DNA of 64,000 nucleotides from Amyelois transitella (lineage: Eukaryota; Arthropoda; Insecta; Lepidoptera; Pyralidae): assembly GCF_032362555.1 (NCBI RefSeq), contig NC_083524.1, forward strand, positions 7,488,001-7,552,000, written 5' to 3'. The position numbers were made by a program, and so were the translations under genes. Under the pieces are notes generated by a model. It had not been told where the DNA came from, ran no database searches, and worked only from the letters and a program-made list of their open reading frames with translations. Below are positions 63,780-64,000 of the stretch, piece by piece (the first letter of the stretch is position 1; each line of letters opens with the position of its first letter).

Positions 63780-64000
63780 CTGAAAAAATAATTATCACAT
63801 ATAGTCCTATCATACATACATATGGTTACGTCTATATCCCTTGCGGGGTAGACAGAGCCAACAGTCTTGAAAAGACTGATAAGCCACGTTCAGCTGTTCG
63901 GCTTTATGATGGAATTGAGATTCAAATAGTCACAGGTTGCTAACTCATCGCCTAAAAAGAATATATATATATATACGGGACAAATTACACTGATTGAGTT

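Overview
This window is eukaryotic genomic DNA from an insect, very probably a moth or butterfly. The pointers are tRNA-derived SINEs, Helitron-like ends finishing in CTAG, RTE-type LINEs with an ATGT-repeat tail, short GT-AG introns, and insect-like versions of the conserved genes. There are six host genes; all but one small coiled-coil gene can be given a family or a clear description.

Layout. (1) 348-35880, + strand: the 3' part of a very large hemicentin-like extracellular matrix gene. I can trace 36 exons that stay in one reading frame for about 1,820 codons: 16 Ig domains, two thrombospondin type-1 repeats, a linker, two calcium-binding EGF domains and a short C-terminus. Its 5' part lies before the window. 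(2) 37986-39374, - strand: a small five-exon coiled-coil protein gene of unknown role. (3) 39916-43669, + strand: complete ZW10 (kinetochore RZZ complex and ER tether), four exons, divergent from gene 2. (4) 46598-50642, + strand: a secreted Val/Pro-rich, His-rich low-complexity protein, probably cuticle or matrix, whose first coding exon is only five codons. (5) 54216-56155, - strand: complete CZIB/UPF0587 (C1orf123 type) zinc-binding protein, three exons. (6) 56438-63779, - strand: the last four exons of the mitochondrial DNA polymerase gamma catalytic subunit; its 5' part lies beyond the window end.

Introns and spacers are filled with repeats. There is an apparently intact RTE LINE in a PolG intron (57051-60475) and two 5'-truncated LINEs in hemicentin introns (about 12033-14738 and 28857-31003). 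Many copies of a roughly 270-bp SINE-like family share the RTE 3' tail, and there are two tRNA-derived SINE families and Helitron-like remnants.

The most unusual feature recurs in two unrelated genes. The 3' end of an exon, with its splice donor and the first bases of the intron, has been tandemly amplified into the downstream intron. The clearest case is PolG: 17 donor-bearing copies at an exact 101-bp period, counting the real one. Hemicentin has four more such sites (an Ig exon at 21657, an Ig exon at 23303, and both TSP1 first exons). One of these amplifies an exon end that uses a GC donor. I cannot tell whether these decoy exon ends do anything; they are the part of the window most worth following up.

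All exon boundaries were read by eye from splice consensus, frame continuity and domain logic. Repeat boundaries are approximate.
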